Source: CAYSBK01 sp964429265
GTDB lineage: Bacteria; Planctomycetota; Phycisphaerae; Sedimentisphaerales; Anaerobacaceae
Length of the DNA stretch: 8,088 bases
Direction: 5' to 3'
Assembly (NCBI GenBank): GCA_964429265.1
Contig: CAYSBK010000110.1
Coordinates: forward strand, 1-8,088
This document shows, piece after piece, positions 7,285 through 8,088 of this stretch. Position 1 is the stretch's first letter; the number at the start of each line of letters is the position of its first letter. A program made the translations under genes and the position numbers. Under the pieces are notes generated by a model, which made no database searches, was not told where the DNA came from, and saw only the letters and a program-made list of their open reading frames with translations.

Positions 7285-7635
7285 TCAACCCCGTATCATA
7301 GTCAACAACAACTTGCATCTGGCCGACGCGCTGACCGAATGCGGAATATCGGCCGGCATAATAACAATCTGTCCCGCCGAGACATCCATGTCCCTTCCTG
7401 CTATTGTCAGGCACACGTCGCCCTGCACAACTTCTACCACGGCATCATAGGGCGCGGTATGTTCACTCAACTTCTGGCCGGCATCAAACGCAAACAGCGT
7501 TATCGTTCCCGCCGGTTTATCCAGCACCGTCTTGCTGACTATCGCGTCGGCTGCGTAGTCGATCAGTTCGGCGAGGTTGCGACTCTTGCCCAGACACGCG
7601 GCCAGCCTGCTATTATCTTCTTCTTTCGCGGTCAT
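7285..7635 (-). CDS. Small single-domain cupin protein
   Basis: A 116-residue beta-barrel protein of the cupin superfamily. Motif 1 is the variant LSEHTAPYDAVVEVVQGDV, with His59, Asp64 and Glu68, rather than the classical HxH...E. Motif 2 is AGQIVIMPADIPHSV, with His99. Together His59, Glu68 and His99 could form a reduced metal site. Stand-alone cupins with the SEHTAP motif are common, but their substrate is generally unknown. It may sense or modify a small molecule, and no enzyme activity can be claimed. ATG 7635 is chosen because GGAAGGA stands 6 bases upstream; an in-frame upstream ATG at 7683 would add 16 residues without a ribosome site. The start lies inside the end of the Rrf2 gene (23 bp overlap), indicating translational coupling. 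The HD gene follows after 27 bases. Confidence 0.87.
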   Translation of the reverse strand: MTAKEEDNSRLAACLGKSRNLAELIDYAADAIVSKTVLDKPAGTITLFAFDAGQKLSEHTAPYDAVVEVVQGDVCLTIAGRDMDVSAGQIVIMPADIPHSVSASARCKLLLTMIRG

Positions 7636-8086
7636 TTCTTTTCCTTCCGCGCGCGGTTGTTCCGGTCTTCGCACCGCCGGCACGATTTGCCAGCAAATCC
7701 GCCAGGGTCATCCCTTGCAGGAACTGGTCGATCTGCCGTTGCAGTCCGGCAAGGCCCCGCCTTATCAAGCAGTTACGCTGATGCGGGCACCTGTCAAAGC
7801 CCAGCAGACACCTGTTGAGGCTCACAGGGCCCTGGATCGCATTGACGATTCCGCCGAGCGTTACCTGGGCCGGTTTCCGTGAAAGCTCAAAGCCGCCCCT
7901 GGGCCCCATAACGCTTCTGACAAGCCCCGCCCTGTGCAGCCTTTGCAGCAACTTGCAGGCAAGCTGATAAGGGATACCCTCCTGTTGGGCCAGTTGCCTG
8001 GCGGGTATCGTGCCGTTATTGTAATTCCTCGCCAGCCTCAACATAGCCCGCAGAGCGTAATCGGTATTTCTTCTTATTACGTCCAT
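7613..8086 (-). CDS. Rrf2-family Fe-S transcriptional regulator
   Basis: A 157-residue DNA-binding regulator of the Rrf2 family (relatives: IscR, NsrR, RirA). It starts MDVIRRNTDYALRAMLRLAR, the usual Rrf2 opening. The winged helix-turn-helix covers about 25-70 (IPARQLAQQEGIPYQLACKL, then GPRGGFELSR). Three cysteines in the cluster-binding loop, Cys93-x6-Cys100-x5-Cys106 (CLLGFDRCPHQRNC), predict a [2Fe-2S] or [4Fe-4S] cluster sensing NO, iron or redox state; IscR has x5 and x5. It is first in the operon that includes hcp, and NsrR-type Rrf2 proteins control hcp elsewhere, so control of this operon including itself is likely. The Arg/Lys-rich last ~15 residues arise where the codons overlap the cupin ribosome site. 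Start 8086 is two bases from the window edge but fits the family well; the promoter and operator are outside. Confidence 0.92.
   Translation of the reverse strand: MDVIRRNTDYALRAMLRLARNYNNGTIPARQLAQQEGIPYQLACKLLQRLHRAGLVRSVMGPRGGFELSRKPAQVTLGGIVNAIQGPVSLNRCLLGFDRCPHQRNCLIRRGLAGLQRQIDQFLQGMTLADLLANRAGGAKTGTTARGRKRNDRERRR
7642..7648 (-). promoter_or_regulatory. Ribosome binding site of the cupin, inside the Rrf2 gene
   Basis: GGAAGGA on the minus strand, 6 bases from ATG 7635, is the strongest ribosome site in the window. It lies within the last codons of the upstream regulator gene. Confidence 0.8.
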
Positions 8087-8088
8087 TC

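Overview
The window opens with the last ~49 bases of a 16S rRNA gene and then carries six protein genes in two blocks. A run of exactly 100 Ns (4158-4257) splits the second block, so this is a scaffold with an unsized gap, probably from a metagenome, single cell or draft genome. The 16S gene is followed by its own strong intrinsic terminator, with no tRNA and no 23S gene after it, so the rRNA genes are unlinked. Unlinked rRNA genes, a class I (anaerobe-type) hybrid cluster protein and the general protein style suggest an anaerobic Planctomycetota bacterium, perhaps a Phycisphaerae-like lineage. This placement is an inference; the 16S fragment is too short to classify.

Region 1 (1-860) is the non-coding part: the 16S 3' end, terminator 161-190, about 400 bp with no convincing gene (191-593), then a self-contained small-RNA unit. 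That unit has a sigma70-like promoter at 594-622 with a 17-base spacer, a transcript from about 628 whose two ends pair through several helices, and an intrinsic terminator at 830-858. Its long interrupted-hairpin shape resembles 6S RNA, but that identity is not proven.

Region 2 (1046-3652, +) is one large gene for a GT35 alpha-glucan (glycogen/maltodextrin) phosphorylase. A PTS EIIA domain protein on the opposite strand (3674-4132) converges on it.

Region 3 (about 4258-8086, all -) is a compact operon. In transcription order it encodes an Rrf2 regulator with three Fe-S-type cysteines, a small cupin, an HD-domain protein with a Cys-rich N-terminus, the hybrid cluster protein Hcp and a ferredoxin-like protein cut by the gap. 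Spacings are an overlap of 23 bp, then gaps of 22, 17 and 22 bp. Hcp with a neighbouring ferredoxin under an Fe-S regulator fits a nitric oxide / nitrosative-stress or redox module. The cupin and the Cys-rich HD protein are the unexplained members and the best candidates for something undescribed. The operon promoter lies just beyond the right edge.
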